Shown piece by piece: positions 16,804-27,068 of a stretch of DNA of 59,727 nucleotides. This DNA comes from Nitrosomonas sp. Lineage in GTDB: Bacteria; Pseudomonadota; Gammaproteobacteria; Burkholderiales; Nitrosomonadaceae. The stretch lies in assembly GCA_024281675.1 (NCBI GenBank), contig JAMXAG010000017.1, positions 1 through 59,727 of the forward strand, given 5' to 3'. The notes below the pieces were generated by a model that saw nothing but the letters and a program-made list of their open reading frames with translations, did no database searches and had not been told where the DNA came from. Made by a program: the position numbers and the translations under genes. Positions within the stretch are counted from its first letter, which is position 1, and every line of letters starts with the position of its first letter.

Positions 16804-16922
16804 TTGCTGAGTGGTATCAATAAAACAGCTAATTTTGTATGCCGTTGGGTCAATTGTGTCGCATGCCGATTTACCTATAAATCCTGTATCATTTAAGGTT
16901 TTAAGATTATATCTCAGCCTAC

Positions 16923-17882
16923 ATGAAAATTACTTTCCTGGAGTTTGAACAGAATATCGCAGAATTCGAATCCAAAATTGAGGAATTGCGCTTTGCACAA
17001 GATGATTCTGCGTTGGATATTTCGTCTGAAATTGAGCGGTTGCAAGCAAAAAGCCAATCATTGACGAAAAGCATGTATGCCAAGTTGACACCTTGGCAAA
17101 TATCGCAAGTGGCTCGCCATCCACAGCGTCCTTATACGTTGGATTATATCCATCATTTAATCACTGATTTTGAAGAGCTGCATGGTGATCGTAATTTTGG
17201 CGATGACCACGCGATTGTCGGAGGTTTAGGGCGCTTCAATGGGCAGCCGGTGATGGTGATTGGCCATCAAAAGGGGCGAGACACCAAGGAAAAAATCTAT
17301 CGTAATTTTGGCATGCCCAAACCGGAAGGTTATCGCAAAGCACTGCGCTTGATGCGTTTAGCGGAGAAATTTTCACTGCCGCTGATTACTTTTATTGATA
17401 CGCCTGGTGCTTATCCGGGTATCGATGCTGAGGAAAGAGGACAATCAGAAGCGATTGGCAGAAATCTATACGTACTCGCTGAACTACGAATACCGGTTAT
17501 TTGTGTCATTATTGGCGAAGGGGGTTCCGGAGGTGCGTTAGCGGTTGCGGTAGGCGATGTTGTGCATATGTTGCAATATGCAACGTATTCCGTCATTTCA
17601 CCCGAGGGTTGTGCATCAATTTTGTGGAAAAGTGCGGATAAAGCCCCAGAGGCAGCAGAAATCATGGGGATTACTGCCGACCGCCTCAAGGCTTTGAGTT
17701 TAATTGATAGCATTATTCCTGAACCGATTGGCGGCGCCCACCGCGATTACACGGTCATTATGCATTCCGTGAGTACTGTATTGCAAGAATCATTGCGAAA
17801 ACTACAAGATCTTTCTACCGATACGCTGCTGGAAAAACGCCATGAACGATTGATGGCTTATGGATCGTTTAAAGAAACCTGA
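16923..17882 (+). CDS. accA: Acetyl-CoA carboxylase carboxyltransferase subunit alpha
   Basis: The alpha subunit of the carboxyltransferase that moves CO2 from carboxybiotin to acetyl-CoA, making malonyl-CoA for fatty acid synthesis with AccB, AccC and AccD. At 319 residues it matches the E. coli protein exactly in length. Recognisable stretches are [36 protein letters not shown] and [10 protein letters not shown], the crotonase-fold CoA-binding and oxyanion elements. It overlaps tilS by 23 bases, the accA-tilS arrangement common in betaproteobacteria. Confidence 0.98.
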   Translation: MKITFLEFEQNIAEFESKIEELRFAQDDSALDISSEIERLQAKSQSLTKSMYAKLTPWQISQVARHPQRPYTLDYIHHLITDFEELHGDRNFGDDHAIVGGLGRFNGQPVMVIGHQKGRDTKEKIYRNFGMPKPEGYRKALRLMRLAEKFSLPLITFIDTPGAYPGIDAEERGQSEAIGRNLYVLAELRIPVICVIIGEGGSGGALAVAVGDVVHMLQYATYSVISPEGCASILWKSADKAPEAAEIMGITADRLKALSLIDSIIPEPIGGAHRDYTVIMHSVSTVLQESLRKLQDLSTDTLLEKRHERLMAYGSFKET

Positions 17883-19254
17883 GCCGGATCATCCGCTGTT
17901 TGCGCTGTCTGCTCAGGTTGAGCATGTATTGCGTACGCATGTAAAACAGGGCGATCATTTATGCATTGCGTTGAGCGGTGGTGTTGATTCGATCGTGTTG
18001 CTCGACGTGTTGGCGATATTCTCCCAACAAATGCAATTTACCTTATCGGCGGTGCATATCAATCACGGCATCAGTAGCAATGCAACGACTTGGTCTCAAT
18101 TCTGTTGTAAGCGTTCCTACGATTACGGTGTTTCCATTTGGGTGGCTTATTTGCATATCCATAAAGTACGCGGTGTGAGCCTGGAAGCATCTGCACGCGA
18201 GCAGCGTTATCGTATTTTCAGTGAGGTCGCAGCGGATTATGTGGTGCTGGCACATCACTTGGATGATCAAGCCGAAACTTTGTTATTGCAACTACTACGC
18301 GGTGCGGGAATCAGGGGGTTAAGCGGTATGCCAGCCATTCGGCAGCAACAGCAGGAACATCAAGCTAAGCTGTTAAGACCATTATTGAACGTATCACGAC
18401 ATCAAATAGAGCGCTATGCGCAATGCAACAATTTAACTTGGATTGTTGATGAAAGTAATGATGATACGGCTTATGACCGAAATTTCTTGCGCCACGAAAT
18501 ATTACCAGTATTAAAAAAACGCTACATCAATTATGCCAAGACCTTGACAAGGACGAGTCGCCATCTTTCCGAAGCTTCCGTATTATTGGATGAATTGGCT
18601 GAAATAGACAGTGAGCGGTGTACGGTTTCCGGGCGGCTTGATTTAGGTAGCTTGCACCAATTAGGGACGCCGCGTGTGAAAAATCTTTTACGGTATACCT
18701 TAGTGCGTCAAGGGATACAGTTACCCAACACTGGGAAAATGGAAAATTTAACGCAGCAATTGCTGTTGATGCGTGACGATGGCCAGCTTAGAGTTGATTT
18801 GGCTGATTACGAAATTCGCTGTTTTAAAGGGGCTGTACATATTTTGCACAAAATTGAATCAATGCCAACTCACGAGCGACACCTCGTTAGTCCTGACAGT
18901 TTGGTTTGGAATGACGAAATTGGACAAGAAATGCAATATATGCATGGGAAAATTGAATTTTCCTGGTCTGGGAACCAGGGTATCTGCCGTGAAAAAATAG
19001 CGAGTCGATTGTTGGCGATCCGTTTGCGTGTGGGTGGGGAAAGTTTTAAACCGGCGTGTAATCGTCCGCGCCGCAGCCTGAAAAATTTATTACAAGAAGC
19101 TTCTATGCCCCCATGGCAGCGGAAATTATTACCTTTGTTATTTTGTGAGGATCGGTTGATTTGGGTGCCTGGCATCGGTATCGATTGTGACTTTCAAGTA
19201 AAATCCGGGGAAATGGGGATTTTGCCAGTTTGGCATGCGATAAAAAATAATTAA
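17860..19254 (+). CDS. tilS: tRNA(Ile)-lysidine synthase TilS
   Basis: Converts the wobble C34 of the CAU-anticodon tRNA-Ile to lysidine with ATP and lysine, so that AUA is read as isoleucine. The N-type ATP-pyrophosphatase P-loop is LSGGVDS (about 38-44). [17 protein letters not shown] and GIRGLSGMP are signature blocks, and [18 protein letters not shown] is the tRNA-recognition stretch. The 464-residue length includes the C-terminal TilS domains. Its ATG lies inside accA, 23 bases before the accA stop. In related genomes lysC usually follows; here rmlB does. Confidence 0.96.
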   Translation: MDRLKKPEPDHPLFALSAQVEHVLRTHVKQGDHLCIALSGGVDSIVLLDVLAIFSQQMQFTLSAVHINHGISSNATTWSQFCCKRSYDYGVSIWVAYLHIHKVRGVSLEASAREQRYRIFSEVAADYVVLAHHLDDQAETLLLQLLRGAGIRGLSGMPAIRQQQQEHQAKLLRPLLNVSRHQIERYAQCNNLTWIVDESNDDTAYDRNFLRHEILPVLKKRYINYAKTLTRTSRHLSEASVLLDELAEIDSERCTVSGRLDLGSLHQLGTPRVKNLLRYTLVRQGIQLPNTGKMENLTQQLLLMRDDGQLRVDLADYEIRCFKGAVHILHKIESMPTHERHLVSPDSLVWNDEIGQEMQYMHGKIEFSWSGNQGICREKIASRLLAIRLRVGGESFKPACNRPRRSLKNLLQEASMPPWQRKLLPLLFCEDRLIWVPGIGIDCDFQVKSGEMGILPVWHAIKNN

Positions 19255-19338
19255 GCCTGGAAAATACGCAAGCTTCTAGGTAAAAGAGTGCTATTTAACG
19301 AGATTTGAGCGTACTAAAGCATAAATAAAGGGACTTGA

Positions 19339-20397
19339 ATGATTCTGGTGACGGGCGGGGCGGGATTTATCGGTAGTAATTTTGTTTTGGATTGGTTGCG
19401 GCAGGGTGATGAGGGTGTTGTCAATGTTGATAAATTGACGTATGCCGGTAATTTGCAAAATTTATCAAGCATTAAAAACAATGCTCGGCATATTTTTTTT
19501 CAAGGTGATATTGGTAATACCGAACTAATTACGCGACTTCTGAAACAGTATCAACCGCGTGCTATCGTGAATCTGGCTGCGGAGAGTCATGTCGACCGAT
19601 CGATTCATGGTCCGGAAGATTTTATTCAAACAAATATTTTGGGTACGTTCCATTTATTGGAAGCCGTTCGTGCTTACTGGACACAATTGGATCATGCGGC
19701 TCAATCTGGTTTCCGTTTTTTGCATGTATCTACCGATGAGGTGTACGGATCACTAGCGCCGCATGCGCCCGCATTCACTGAAACACATGGTTATCAACCT
19801 AACAGTCCCTATTCGGCGAGTAAAGCTTCAAGTGATCATTTGGTTCGTGCCTATCATCATACGTACGGGTTGCCCGTACTGACCACGAACTGCTCGAATA
19901 ACTACGGGCCTTATCAGTTCCCTGAAAAATTAATTCCTTTGATTATTTGTAATGCATTGGCAGGAAAGAGTTTGCCTGTTTATGGCGATGGCCTACAGAT
20001 TCGGGATTGGCTCTTTGTGACGGATCATTGCACGGCGATTCGCCGGGTTTTGGAGATGGGAGTGCCTGGGGATACTTATAATATTGGCGGATGGAATGAA
20101 AAAGCCAATATTGAGATTGTCCAAACGATTTGTGATCTTTTGACAGAAATCTATCCCGATAGGCAGTTTCGACAGTTGATTACATATGTTACCGATCGCC
20201 CTGGGCACGACCGACGCTATGCCATTGATGCTACAAAAATCAAACGTGAATTGGGTTGGCGGCCAGCAGAAACTTTTGCAACCGGTATCCGTAAAACCAT
20301 CCATTGGTACCTGGACAATCAGCAGTGGACGGCAGATGTTCAAACAGGCGCTTATCGCCAGTGGATTGAAAAAAACTATCAGCAACGTACATCATGA
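19339..20397 (+). CDS. rmlB: dTDP-glucose 4,6-dehydratase
   Basis: Second enzyme of dTDP-L-rhamnose synthesis: NAD-dependent conversion of dTDP-glucose to dTDP-4-keto-6-deoxyglucose. It is a 352-residue extended SDR. The NAD motif is [12 protein letters not shown] at the N-terminus. STDEVYGSL supplies the catalytic Thr-Asp-Glu and [12 protein letters not shown] the YxxxK pair. The ATG is preceded by AAAGGGAC. It overlaps rmlD by four bases (ATGA). rmlA and rmlC, needed for complete dTDP-rhamnose, are not adjacent. Confidence 0.97.
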   Translation: MILVTGGAGFIGSNFVLDWLRQGDEGVVNVDKLTYAGNLQNLSSIKNNARHIFFQGDIGNTELITRLLKQYQPRAIVNLAAESHVDRSIHGPEDFIQTNILGTFHLLEAVRAYWTQLDHAAQSGFRFLHVSTDEVYGSLAPHAPAFTETHGYQPNSPYSASKASSDHLVRAYHHTYGLPVLTTNCSNNYGPYQFPEKLIPLIICNALAGKSLPVYGDGLQIRDWLFVTDHCTAIRRVLEMGVPGDTYNIGGWNEKANIEIVQTICDLLTEIYPDRQFRQLITYVTDRPGHDRRYAIDATKIKRELGWRPAETFATGIRKTIHWYLDNQQWTADVQTGAYRQWIEKNYQQRTS

Positions 20398-21296
20398 AAA
20401 TTTTATTATTCGGTAAAAATGGGCAGGTTGGTTGGGAGTTGCAACGTAGCCTCGCACCATTGGGCGAAGTAGTGGCACTGAGTTCATCCAGCCAGGAATT
20501 ATGCGGAGATTTGCTGCGTTTTGATGATGTTCGTCAGACGATTCAAAGCGTTGCGCCGGATGTCATTGTCAATGCGGTCGCTTACACGGCGGTCGATAAA
20601 GCCGAAAGCGATGCGGAACAAGCCGATATTCTTAATGTGCAAGCACCGGCATTGTTGGCTCAGGAAGCTAAACAACGTGATATCTGCTTGATTCATTATT
20701 CAACGGATTATGTATTTAATGGCGCAAGCGATAAGCCTTATAATGAAACGGATCTACCCGATCCGCTCAATGTATATGGAAATAGTAAACTGCAGGGGGA
20801 AAACAACGTCATTGCATCCGGGTGTGAGTATTTGATTTTTCGTACCAGTTGGGTTTATGCAGCGCATGGGAATAACTTTATTAAAACGATTTTGCGATTA
20901 TCTCAGCAGCGTGAGAAGCTAAGTATCGTAAATGATCAGATCGGTGCTCCAACTGGTGCTGAACTGATCGCCGATGTGACTGCGCACACAGTGCGCACAT
21001 TAAAGTCTCAATCTGCAGTGTCTGGGCTATATCACTTGACGGCCAAGGAGTACACGAGCTGGTATGAGTTTGCTGAGTTTATTTTGAGGTATGTCGAGCG
21101 GGAACATGCCTATTTTACTAAACCACCTAGTCAGCTCATTGCAATTCCAAGTACCGACTATCCGGTACCGGCAAAGCGTCCATTAAATTCTCGGTTAGAT
21201 ACTTCAAAATTGGAGCAAACGTTTGGATTAAGTTTGCCGAATTGGCGAAGCGGAGTGCTACGAGTTTTGGATGAAATACTTACTCTTAAGATTTAA
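20394..21296 (+). CDS. rmlD: dTDP-4-dehydrorhamnose reductase
   Basis: Last step of dTDP-L-rhamnose synthesis, reducing dTDP-4-keto-L-rhamnose with NAD(P)H. The 300-residue SDR has the [10 protein letters not shown] cofactor loop, [20 protein letters not shown] and YGNSK catalytic elements, all characteristic of RmlD. It is translationally coupled to rmlB. Rhamnose from this pathway would normally go to O-antigen or exopolysaccharide, consistent with the glycan genes earlier in the window, though a direct link is only inferred. Confidence 0.96.
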   Translation: MKILLFGKNGQVGWELQRSLAPLGEVVALSSSSQELCGDLLRFDDVRQTIQSVAPDVIVNAVAYTAVDKAESDAEQADILNVQAPALLAQEAKQRDICLIHYSTDYVFNGASDKPYNETDLPDPLNVYGNSKLQGENNVIASGCEYLIFRTSWVYAAHGNNFIKTILRLSQQREKLSIVNDQIGAPTGAELIADVTAHTVRTLKSQSAVSGLYHLTAKEYTSWYEFAEFILRYVEREHAYFTKPPSQLIAIPSTDYPVPAKRPLNSRLDTSKLEQTFGLSLPNWRSGVLRVLDEILTLKI

Positions 21297-21367
21297 ATGG
21301 TTCTGTCAAAGTGTCATCGTGTTTATTATGTAATTGTTATTCACTGCGCTCTTGCTAAATGAAAAAA

Positions 21368-21398
21368 TTGCAACGATTTATCAAATTCGTTATATACT
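21368..21398 (+). promoter_or_regulatory. Candidate sigma-70 promoter for the small lipoprotein gene
   Basis: TTGCAA at 21368-21373 and TATATA at 21391-21396 are 17 bases apart; an overlapping TATACT at 21393 is an alternative -10. It lies about 45 bases upstream of the ATG at 21444. Confidence 0.45.
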
Positions 21399-21443
21399 AC
21401 AAAGCCTAACTTAAAGTTAAATATTTTTAAAAGGGATAAATAA

Positions 21444-21665
21444 ATGAAATATACACTTCTTTTAGCTGCGTTACTCGTTTTTGGACTGTCAGCATGTGGT
21501 AGACCTGAACAAGCTTTACCTGAGCAAGAAAAAGCAAATTATGAAAAAATGATGAAGGGTGAAGCGGTCGAATGCCCACATGGCCTTGATGGCAATGGTA
21601 ATTGCTTGAAAGAAGGTGCTGATCCTCGTCCATATGGTGGTAAAGGTGGCAAAGAAGGCCATTAA
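21444..21665 (+). CDS. Small lipoprotein, unknown function
   Basis: The 73-residue product has a signal peptide ending in the lipobox LSAC, so the mature protein would start at Cys18 and be lipid-anchored. The mature part is short and charged, with CPHGLDGNGNC, two cysteines and a His spaced like a possible disulfide or metal site, and a Gly/Lys-rich tail (YGGKGGKEGH). No family is recognised. It is a stand-alone unit: candidate promoter upstream, ribosome site AAGGGATAAAT, and a strong terminator 20 bases after the stop. Confidence 0.78.
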   Translation: MKYTLLLAALLVFGLSACGRPEQALPEQEKANYEKMMKGEAVECPHGLDGNGNCLKEGADPRPYGGKGGKEGH

Positions 21666-21686
21666 TTCATAAATATATGGCATCTT

Positions 21687-21719
21687 AAAAACCGCCAAAC
21701 GGCGGTTTTTTTATTTTTA
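21687..21719 (+). terminator. Rho-independent terminator after the lipoprotein gene
   Basis: A ten-base stem (aaaaaccgcc pairing with ggcggttttt) closes an aaac loop and runs into a long T-rich tract. The T-rich side on plus and the A-rich side upstream would let it act in both directions, but it clearly serves the lipoprotein transcript. Confidence 0.88.
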
Positions 21720-21792
21720 GCGCTTCTGAGGCTAAATGAATTGAGTTTTGTGGTATGTTTGATTTTTAGAAAAGAACGATAAAGCTAAGAAA

Positions 21793-22275
21793 ATGACATC
21801 GGTTTGGTTTAAAGATTATACGGTTGAGTACCTCGAAGGACTGCGTAACGCAAATATGGGGGAGCATATCGGTATCCATTTTACTGAAATCGGCGTGGAC
21901 TTTTTAAAAGGAAGTATGCCGGTAGACAACCGTACTACACAGCCTTTTGGTATTTTACATGGCGGCGCTAGTTGTGTTTTGTCTGAAACTTTGGGCAGTG
22001 TGGCGGGGTGGATGACGATTGATCCGGATAAATACCGCGCGGTTGGATTGGAACTTAACATTAATCATATTCGTGCAGTAACCCAAGGCAGTGTTATTGG
22101 CACATGCACCCCATTACACGTTGGTAAGCGCACGCAGGTCTGGCAAACCGACATCACCGAAGAGGCGAGCGGGAAGCGAGTCGCTATTTCAAGGTTAACT
22201 TTGGCGATCATTGAACAGGGTACCTTGAGTGCGCAGAAGGAACATGTGATTGTCGAGAAGATACGCCAAGCATAA
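21793..22275 (+). CDS. Hotdog-fold thioesterase (PaaI/YdiI-like)
   Basis: The 160-residue single-hotdog enzyme likely hydrolyses an acyl-CoA or aryl-CoA. The family core is FGILHGGASCVLSETLGS, where HGG forms the oxyanion site and Glu of SETLGS is the catalytic acid. GLELNINHIRAV and GKRVAISRLTLAI are the matching strands. The closest described group is YdiI/MenI/EntH, which release menaquinone- or enterobactin-related thioesters, but the substrate cannot be told here. It is monocistronic by appearance, placed after a terminator. Confidence 0.85.
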   Translation: MTSVWFKDYTVEYLEGLRNANMGEHIGIHFTEIGVDFLKGSMPVDNRTTQPFGILHGGASCVLSETLGSVAGWMTIDPDKYRAVGLELNINHIRAVTQGSVIGTCTPLHVGKRTQVWQTDITEEASGKRVAISRLTLAIIEQGTLSAQKEHVIVEKIRQA

Positions 22276-22314
22276 AAGTTTTCTGAGTGCCTGATCGGTG
22301 GTCATTGATCGGCT

Positions 22315-22761
22315 CTAGTTTTGCGTTTTATTGCTATCCTGTAACGATTGTTTTGTATCGGATAACCCGGGTTTTTCCGATGCTTGTGCCTCTTGTTCAG
22401 GAATTTCTGTTGTGCGAGTTTCAGCGGATTCAGTAGCTTGTTGATCAATACTTGATTGCGCTGCTTCGGTTGAATCCTCATCCTGTTTGTCTTTGCTGCG
22501 CCACATAAAATAAATTGCGCCAACCGTTACTAACACAAGTGGTGTAACGACTGAAAAAAGTATTGCGGATTCGGTAGTGATACCTGGAGGCGGTGCTTTG
22601 TTGACAATCATATAGGCGTGTGTAAAAGCAAAGCCATAAACCGGAACCAATGCGGCAACAAAGCGATTGGTAATGAGCGGGCGCACAGTCAACATGTTGA
22701 GAACATTTGAACCGTAGTAACCAAGAAAATAAATAAAAACATAAAAAAATGCATTACTCAT
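22315..22761 (-). CDS. Small membrane protein with acidic tail, unknown function
   Basis: No family recognised. The 148-residue product has two or three hydrophobic segments in its first 95 residues (FFYVFIYFLGYYGSNVL; SAILFSVVTPLVLVTVGAIYF). The hydrophilic cytosolic tail is rich in Gln, Glu, Ser and Thr and is probably disordered. The ATG at 22761 follows a GGAGAACG ribosome site. It converges on the thioesterase and diverges from the EI24 gene. The coding pattern (hydrophobic segments followed by a low-complexity tail) and the good ribosome site support a real gene. Confidence 0.6.
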   Translation of the reverse strand: MSNAFFYVFIYFLGYYGSNVLNMLTVRPLITNRFVAALVPVYGFAFTHAYMIVNKAPPPGITTESAILFSVVTPLVLVTVGAIYFMWRSKDKQDEDSTEAAQSSIDQQATESAETRTTEIPEQEAQASEKPGLSDTKQSLQDSNKTQN

Positions 22762-22903
22762 GCGTTCTCCTTAATTGACACGTCGTAGAGAAATAAGAAA
22801 TATTTTTGATGGCTAGTATACCGATAAACTATGATACGCACACAATAGTATCATTAGTGCATACTCTAAAAATAACATCCTTCGATTAATAAAATTTATC
22901 AAT

Positions 22904-23647
22904 ATGTCTTCAGTTTTTATAGCAATTATTAGTGCATTCCGCGATTTATTTGGGCTCAGGGTTGCTTGGATTATTATTTGGCCATTAATGCTTTCAATAA
23001 CCTTTTGGTTCGGCATTGGATATGTTTTTTGGGATGAATTGTCGGTGTTGATGTATCAGGCGTTTGATGTGATTGGTATTGGAGAGCGATTGGCTAGCAT
23101 TCAAACGCCGTGGCTTGCTTCAAGTATTCAGTTTTTTTTGCATATCTTGATCATAGGTCCTTTGATTATTATTACTACCTTAATGATCACGTCTATTTTT
23201 GTAATGCCAGCATTGATAAAACTGGTGGCTGATAGAAATTATCCTGAACTCATGCGGGAAAATGGCGGTGGTGTGACTGGCAGCGTGGTGAATGCATTGT
23301 TAGCCAGTGGTGTTTTTATTGTGATCTGGATTGTTACTTTGCCTTTGTGGGCGATAGGTGTTGGGTTTGTCGTTCCTTTTGTTGCTGCGGCATTTATGAA
23401 CCAGCAATTATTTCGTTATGATGCGCTATCGGAACATGCGAATAAACAAGAAATTAAAGCGGTTGTAACGCTAAATAAATATGCTCTCTGGGTATTGGGA
23501 TTGCTGACTGGGTTGATGCAGTTTGTTCCTGTACTGAATTTTTTTGCGCCGATTTTTACAGCACTGGCATTTATTCATTTTGGTCTTCATCAATTAAAGT
23601 TTTTGCGCTTAAAAAACCAAACGGATACTGTTCAATCGCACCAATAG
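22904..23647 (+). CDS. EI24-domain (CysZ-like) membrane protein
   Basis: A 247-residue inner-membrane protein with four or five long helices, including FFLHILIIGPLIIITTLMITSIFVMP, then LLASGVFIVIWIVTLPLWAIGVGFVVPFV. The FMNQQLFRYDAL block is typical of EI24/CysZ proteins, whose E. coli member assists sulfate uptake. No sulfate gene is nearby, so a transport role is only a family-level suggestion. The DUF3025 gene follows 26 bases later and is probably co-transcribed. Confidence 0.8.
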   Translation: MSSVFIAIISAFRDLFGLRVAWIIIWPLMLSITFWFGIGYVFWDELSVLMYQAFDVIGIGERLASIQTPWLASSIQFFLHILIIGPLIIITTLMITSIFVMPALIKLVADRNYPELMRENGGGVTGSVVNALLASGVFIVIWIVTLPLWAIGVGFVVPFVAAAFMNQQLFRYDALSEHANKQEIKAVVTLNKYALWVLGLLTGLMQFVPVLNFFAPIFTALAFIHFGLHQLKFLRLKNQTDTVQSHQ

Positions 23648-23673
23648 CTTTGGTTTTTTATTCGACTTAAGTC

Positions 23674-24492
23674 ATGTCACCGCAAATTTGGAATGCCAAT
23701 TTTATAGCGCTATCCCCTATGTTTGGGCCATTTTTGCAGTTTAAAGAATACATTGAGAATATGCAGAAATGGCCAACCCATGGCGATTTTAATCGTTTGA
23801 ATGTGCTCAAAGGCTATGAAATGCGAACACAATCCGGTAAAAGCATTTGTTTTGTGCCCCCGCATGCAAGTAAAGCAGGAATCGAAGAGCGTTATGAAAC
23901 AAAAATCTATTTAACCGGGGAGATTCCTACGCGTCTCAGTAATTGGCATGATTTTTTTAATGCATTGGTTTGGCGGGTATTTCCAATTGCTAAATCCGCA
24001 TTGAATTATTTGCATTTCCATGCACAGCAAATGGAATCTGCGCATAATTTTAAACAACGCAGCTCTCTAAGAGATGCTGCAACAATTTTTGATGAGTCGG
24101 GTGTTGTTGTTGTGAGTAGCAGTATTAAGCTGATCAATATGTTGAAAGAGTTTTGTTGGGAGGAATTGTTTTGGCATGAACGTTCAGCCGTTTTGTCGGA
24201 GATGCGTTTTTATGTATTTGGTCATGGATTATATGAAAAAGTATTGAATCCTTATATCGGAATGACCGGCAAAGGAATGTGTTTTCATGTGTCGGGTGGT
24301 TTTTTTGAGCAAGCAGTGCCGGAACAATTGGCAGCCGTGGATATAATGCTGAAATTGCATTTATTGGAGTCTTTTTCCTCGAATGCTGATCTAACGCCTG
24401 TTCCTTTGTTAGGGTATCCCGGTTGGGATAAAAACAACAATGATAAAGCTTATTACCGTAACAAAAATTACTTTCGCAACCGACCAGCTTAA
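23674..24492 (+). CDS. DUF3025-family protein
   Basis: A 272-residue soluble protein of unknown function. The recognised family block is WHDFFNALVWRVFPIAKSALN, followed by DESGVVVVSS and an ELFWHERSAV segment with conserved Trp/His/Glu. It ends with LLGYPGWDKNN, a typical DUF3025 ending (GxPGW). Such genes are common in beta- and gammaproteobacteria beside housekeeping genes. It follows the EI24 gene closely and precedes ndk by 143 bases. Confidence 0.82.
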   Translation: MSPQIWNANFIALSPMFGPFLQFKEYIENMQKWPTHGDFNRLNVLKGYEMRTQSGKSICFVPPHASKAGIEERYETKIYLTGEIPTRLSNWHDFFNALVWRVFPIAKSALNYLHFHAQQMESAHNFKQRSSLRDAATIFDESGVVVVSSSIKLINMLKEFCWEELFWHERSAVLSEMRFYVFGHGLYEKVLNPYIGMTGKGMCFHVSGGFFEQAVPEQLAAVDIMLKLHLLESFSSNADLTPVPLLGYPGWDKNNNDKAYYRNKNYFRNRPA

Positions 24493-24635
24493 GTCGCTCA
24501 ATGAATTCGTGATGAGAGGAATGGATTTGTTCTGTTTAAGCGCATGTGTGCAAAATCGTTTTGATGTTTTTCCGAATCGACAACAGATTTTTGTTAAAAT
24601 AAGCGATTAATTAACGAATCTTATTGGAGTATTTG

Positions 24636-25061
24636 ATGGCAGTTGAAAGAACGTTGTCCATTATTAAACCGGATGCGGTTGCAAAAAATGTCATTGGGCA
24701 AATTTATTCACGTTTTGAATCAAATGGTTTAAAAATTATTGCAGCAAAGATGGTGCATCTGTCGCAATCCGATGCTGAACAATTTTATGCAGTGCATCGT
24801 GGTCGTCCTTTTTTTATGGATTTGGTTAAATTCATGACGTCTGGGCCGGTGATGGTGCAGGTTTTAGAAGGTGAAAATGCCATTAAGAAGAATCGCGATT
24901 TGATGGGGGCAACTGATCCTAAAAAGGCAGATAAGGGTACCATTCGAGCCGATTTTGCCGACAGTATCGATGCGAATGCCGTTCATGGTTCAGATGCTTC
25001 AGAAACTGCAGCAATCGAAATTGCTTGTTTCTTTCCTGCGTTGAATGTTTATTCACGTTAG
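24636..25061 (+). CDS. ndk: Nucleoside diphosphate kinase
   Basis: Transfers the gamma-phosphate among nucleoside di- and triphosphates through a phosphohistidine, keeping NTP and dNTP pools balanced. The catalytic His is in [12 protein letters not shown], the [11 protein letters not shown] start is invariant in the family, and at 141 residues the length is standard. The start at 24636 is set by GGAG nine bases upstream and by MAVERTLS, rather than by an in-frame codon four residues earlier. It heads the long plus-strand block that runs to der. Confidence 0.97.
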   Translation: MAVERTLSIIKPDAVAKNVIGQIYSRFESNGLKIIAAKMVHLSQSDAEQFYAVHRGRPFFMDLVKFMTSGPVMVQVLEGENAIKKNRDLMGATDPKKADKGTIRADFADSIDANAVHGSDASETAAIEIACFFPALNVYSR

Positions 25062-25085
25062 TAATTTGATTACTTGTTGAAAATA

Positions 25086-26192
25086 GTGACTGCTAACCTG
25101 CTTAATTTTGATGCAAAAGGGTTAACTGATTTTTGTATTGGAATCGGGGAAAAACCCTTTCGTGCAAAGCAACTGTTGCGCTGGATTCATCAATCCAGTG
25201 CAATCGATTTTGTCAGCATGAGCGATTTGGCAAAAAGCTTACGCGATAAATTGACTGATTTAGCAGTTATTGAAGCGCCACAAGTCATTTCTGATCATGT
25301 TGCGTCCGATGGAACACGTAAATGGTTGTTGTCGGTTGGTACTGAAAATGCCATTGAAACTGTTTTTATTCCTGAAGTAAGTCGCGGCACGTTGTGTGTT
25401 TCTAGTCAAGTTGGATGTGCATTGGCTTGTACTTTCTGTTCGACAGGTAAGCAAGGTTTCAATCGTAATTTGACTGTCGCTGAAATTATCGGACAGTTAT
25501 GGATTGCCAATAAGTTACTTCGAGAAGATTTGCGACAAGTTTCAAATGATAGTCCGGATTCGGAGCGCCTTGTCAGCAATGTCGTTATGATGGGAATGGG
25601 TGAGCCGCTGGCCAATTTCGAGAATGTGGTCATGGCGCTGGATCTGATGTTGGATGATCATGCCTATGGCTTATCTCGGCGGCGTGTTACTGTAAGTACT
25701 TCAGGATTGGTTCCCGCTATGGATCGACTACGTGAGCGTTGTCCAGTGGCGCTGGCAGTTTCTTTGCATGCATCAAATGATGCGTTACGAGATCATTTGG
25801 TACCTATTAATAAGAAATATCCGATTCAAGAATTGTTGGCGGCTTGCAGAAGATATCTCGCCGTAGCTCCTCGGGATTTTGTGACCTTTGAGTATGTGAT
25901 GCTCGATGGCATTAATGATACTACCCTGCATGCGCGTGAATTGATTCAATTGGTTCGAGATACGCCTTGCAAGTTTAATCTGATTCCTTTTAACTCGTTC
26001 CATGGCTCCGGGTATAAACGATCTACATCGGAGAATATTCGTGTTTTTCGTGATATCTTGATGCAAGCTGGCTATGTTGTCACTGTCAGAAAAACTCGCG
26101 GAGATGATATTGCTGCTGCCTGCGGTCAACTGGCGGGACAAGTAAAAGACAAAACACGTCGTACGACGACTATTAATATGCAAATCCAATAA
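25086..26192 (+). CDS. rlmN: Dual-specificity 23S rRNA A2503 / tRNA A37 methyltransferase
   Basis: A radical-SAM enzyme that methylates C2 of A2503 in 23S rRNA and A37 of some tRNAs. The CX3CX2C cluster motif is CALACTFC, preceded by [19 protein letters not shown] and SLHASND are hallmark blocks, and a late Cys in [10 protein letters not shown] is the methyl-carrying/resolving partner. The start is uncertain: GTG at 25086 ([12 protein letters not shown]) is chosen over TTG codons at 25074 and 25077, and no ribosome site decides it. ndk-rlmN-pilW-rodZ-ispG-hisS is a conserved order in proteobacteria. Confidence 0.95.
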   Translation: MTANLLNFDAKGLTDFCIGIGEKPFRAKQLLRWIHQSSAIDFVSMSDLAKSLRDKLTDLAVIEAPQVISDHVASDGTRKWLLSVGTENAIETVFIPEVSRGTLCVSSQVGCALACTFCSTGKQGFNRNLTVAEIIGQLWIANKLLREDLRQVSNDSPDSERLVSNVVMMGMGEPLANFENVVMALDLMLDDHAYGLSRRRVTVSTSGLVPAMDRLRERCPVALAVSLHASNDALRDHLVPINKKYPIQELLAACRRYLAVAPRDFVTFEYVMLDGINDTTLHARELIQLVRDTPCKFNLIPFNSFHGSGYKRSTSENIRVFRDILMQAGYVVTVRKTRGDDIAAACGQLAGQVKDKTRRTTTINMQIQ

Positions 26193-26201
26193 CTGAATCA
26201 A

Positions 26202-26990
26202 GTGAAGAAGATCATTTTGCCAATATTAGCTTTGTTAATCCTTGTTCTGGGATTCGGCGGTTGTGTGCAACAACCAAGGGTTGCTGAGCCTACCAAAGAA
26301 GAGAAAAGTGCACGTGCGCTCCAAAGTGCTAAAGTACATACCGAATTGGCTGGGGAGTACTATAACCGTGGGCAGATGGATGTCGCCCTGGAGGAGGTTG
26401 ATGAAGCATTAAAAGCCGAGCCCAATTATGCGCCCGCTTATAATGTACTGGGGTTAGTGAATATGAAGCTAAATGACGATGCGAAAGCGTTGCAGAATTT
26501 CACACAAGCCCTGAAATTAACACCGGAAAATGCTGAAATACGCAATAATTATGGCTGGTTCTTGTGTCAGCGTGTTTCTCAGCAAATGGATCAAGCAATT
26601 GAGCAATTTACACAAGCCGTACAGAATCCGTTGTATACAACGCCAGAAATGGCATTAACCAATGCTGGGATCTGTGAAATCAAACGCCAGCGTTACGATG
26701 AGGCACAAGCGTATTTACGCAAGGCGCTATTAATACAGCCTAGCTATTTCACGGCCTTGCTGGCTCTGGTCGATATGGATTTTCGGCGTGGCAGGTTGGT
26801 TGAAGCTAAATCAAAATTGATTGAATTAATGCAAAACAATTCACCAACCCCGGAAAGTCTTTTGCTAGCAATTCAAATTGAACAAGCCATCGGTGATCAA
26901 ATGAGCGCGGATAGTTATATTTTTCAGCTGCAAAAGCGATTTCCCGATTCGAGAGAAGCGATATCAGTACGAGAAGGAAAAATCAATTAG
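26202..26990 (+). CDS. pilW: Type IV pilus biogenesis/stability lipoprotein PilW (PilF)
   Basis: The pilotin that helps the PilQ secretin assemble in the outer membrane. A GTG start gives a signal peptide with the lipobox GFGGC near residue 21. The rest is TPR: repeats run from about 45 to 250, for example AGEYYNRGQMDVALEEVDEAL and APAYNVLGLVNMKLNDDAKAL. The length of 262 fits. It begins nine bases after rlmN. Other pilus genes are not in the window. Confidence 0.9.
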   Translation: MKKIILPILALLILVLGFGGCVQQPRVAEPTKEEKSARALQSAKVHTELAGEYYNRGQMDVALEEVDEALKAEPNYAPAYNVLGLVNMKLNDDAKALQNFTQALKLTPENAEIRNNYGWFLCQRVSQQMDQAIEQFTQAVQNPLYTTPEMALTNAGICEIKRQRYDEAQAYLRKALLIQPSYFTALLALVDMDFRRGRLVEAKSKLIELMQNNSPTPESLLLAIQIEQAIGDQMSADSYIFQLQKRFPDSREAISVREGKIN

Positions 26991-27068
26991 TTGAAGTTGG
27001 AATGGTTAGTTTTTTAGTTTTAGAGATAGATTGAATCTACTGCGACTTATAAAAATGGGTGCATAACT

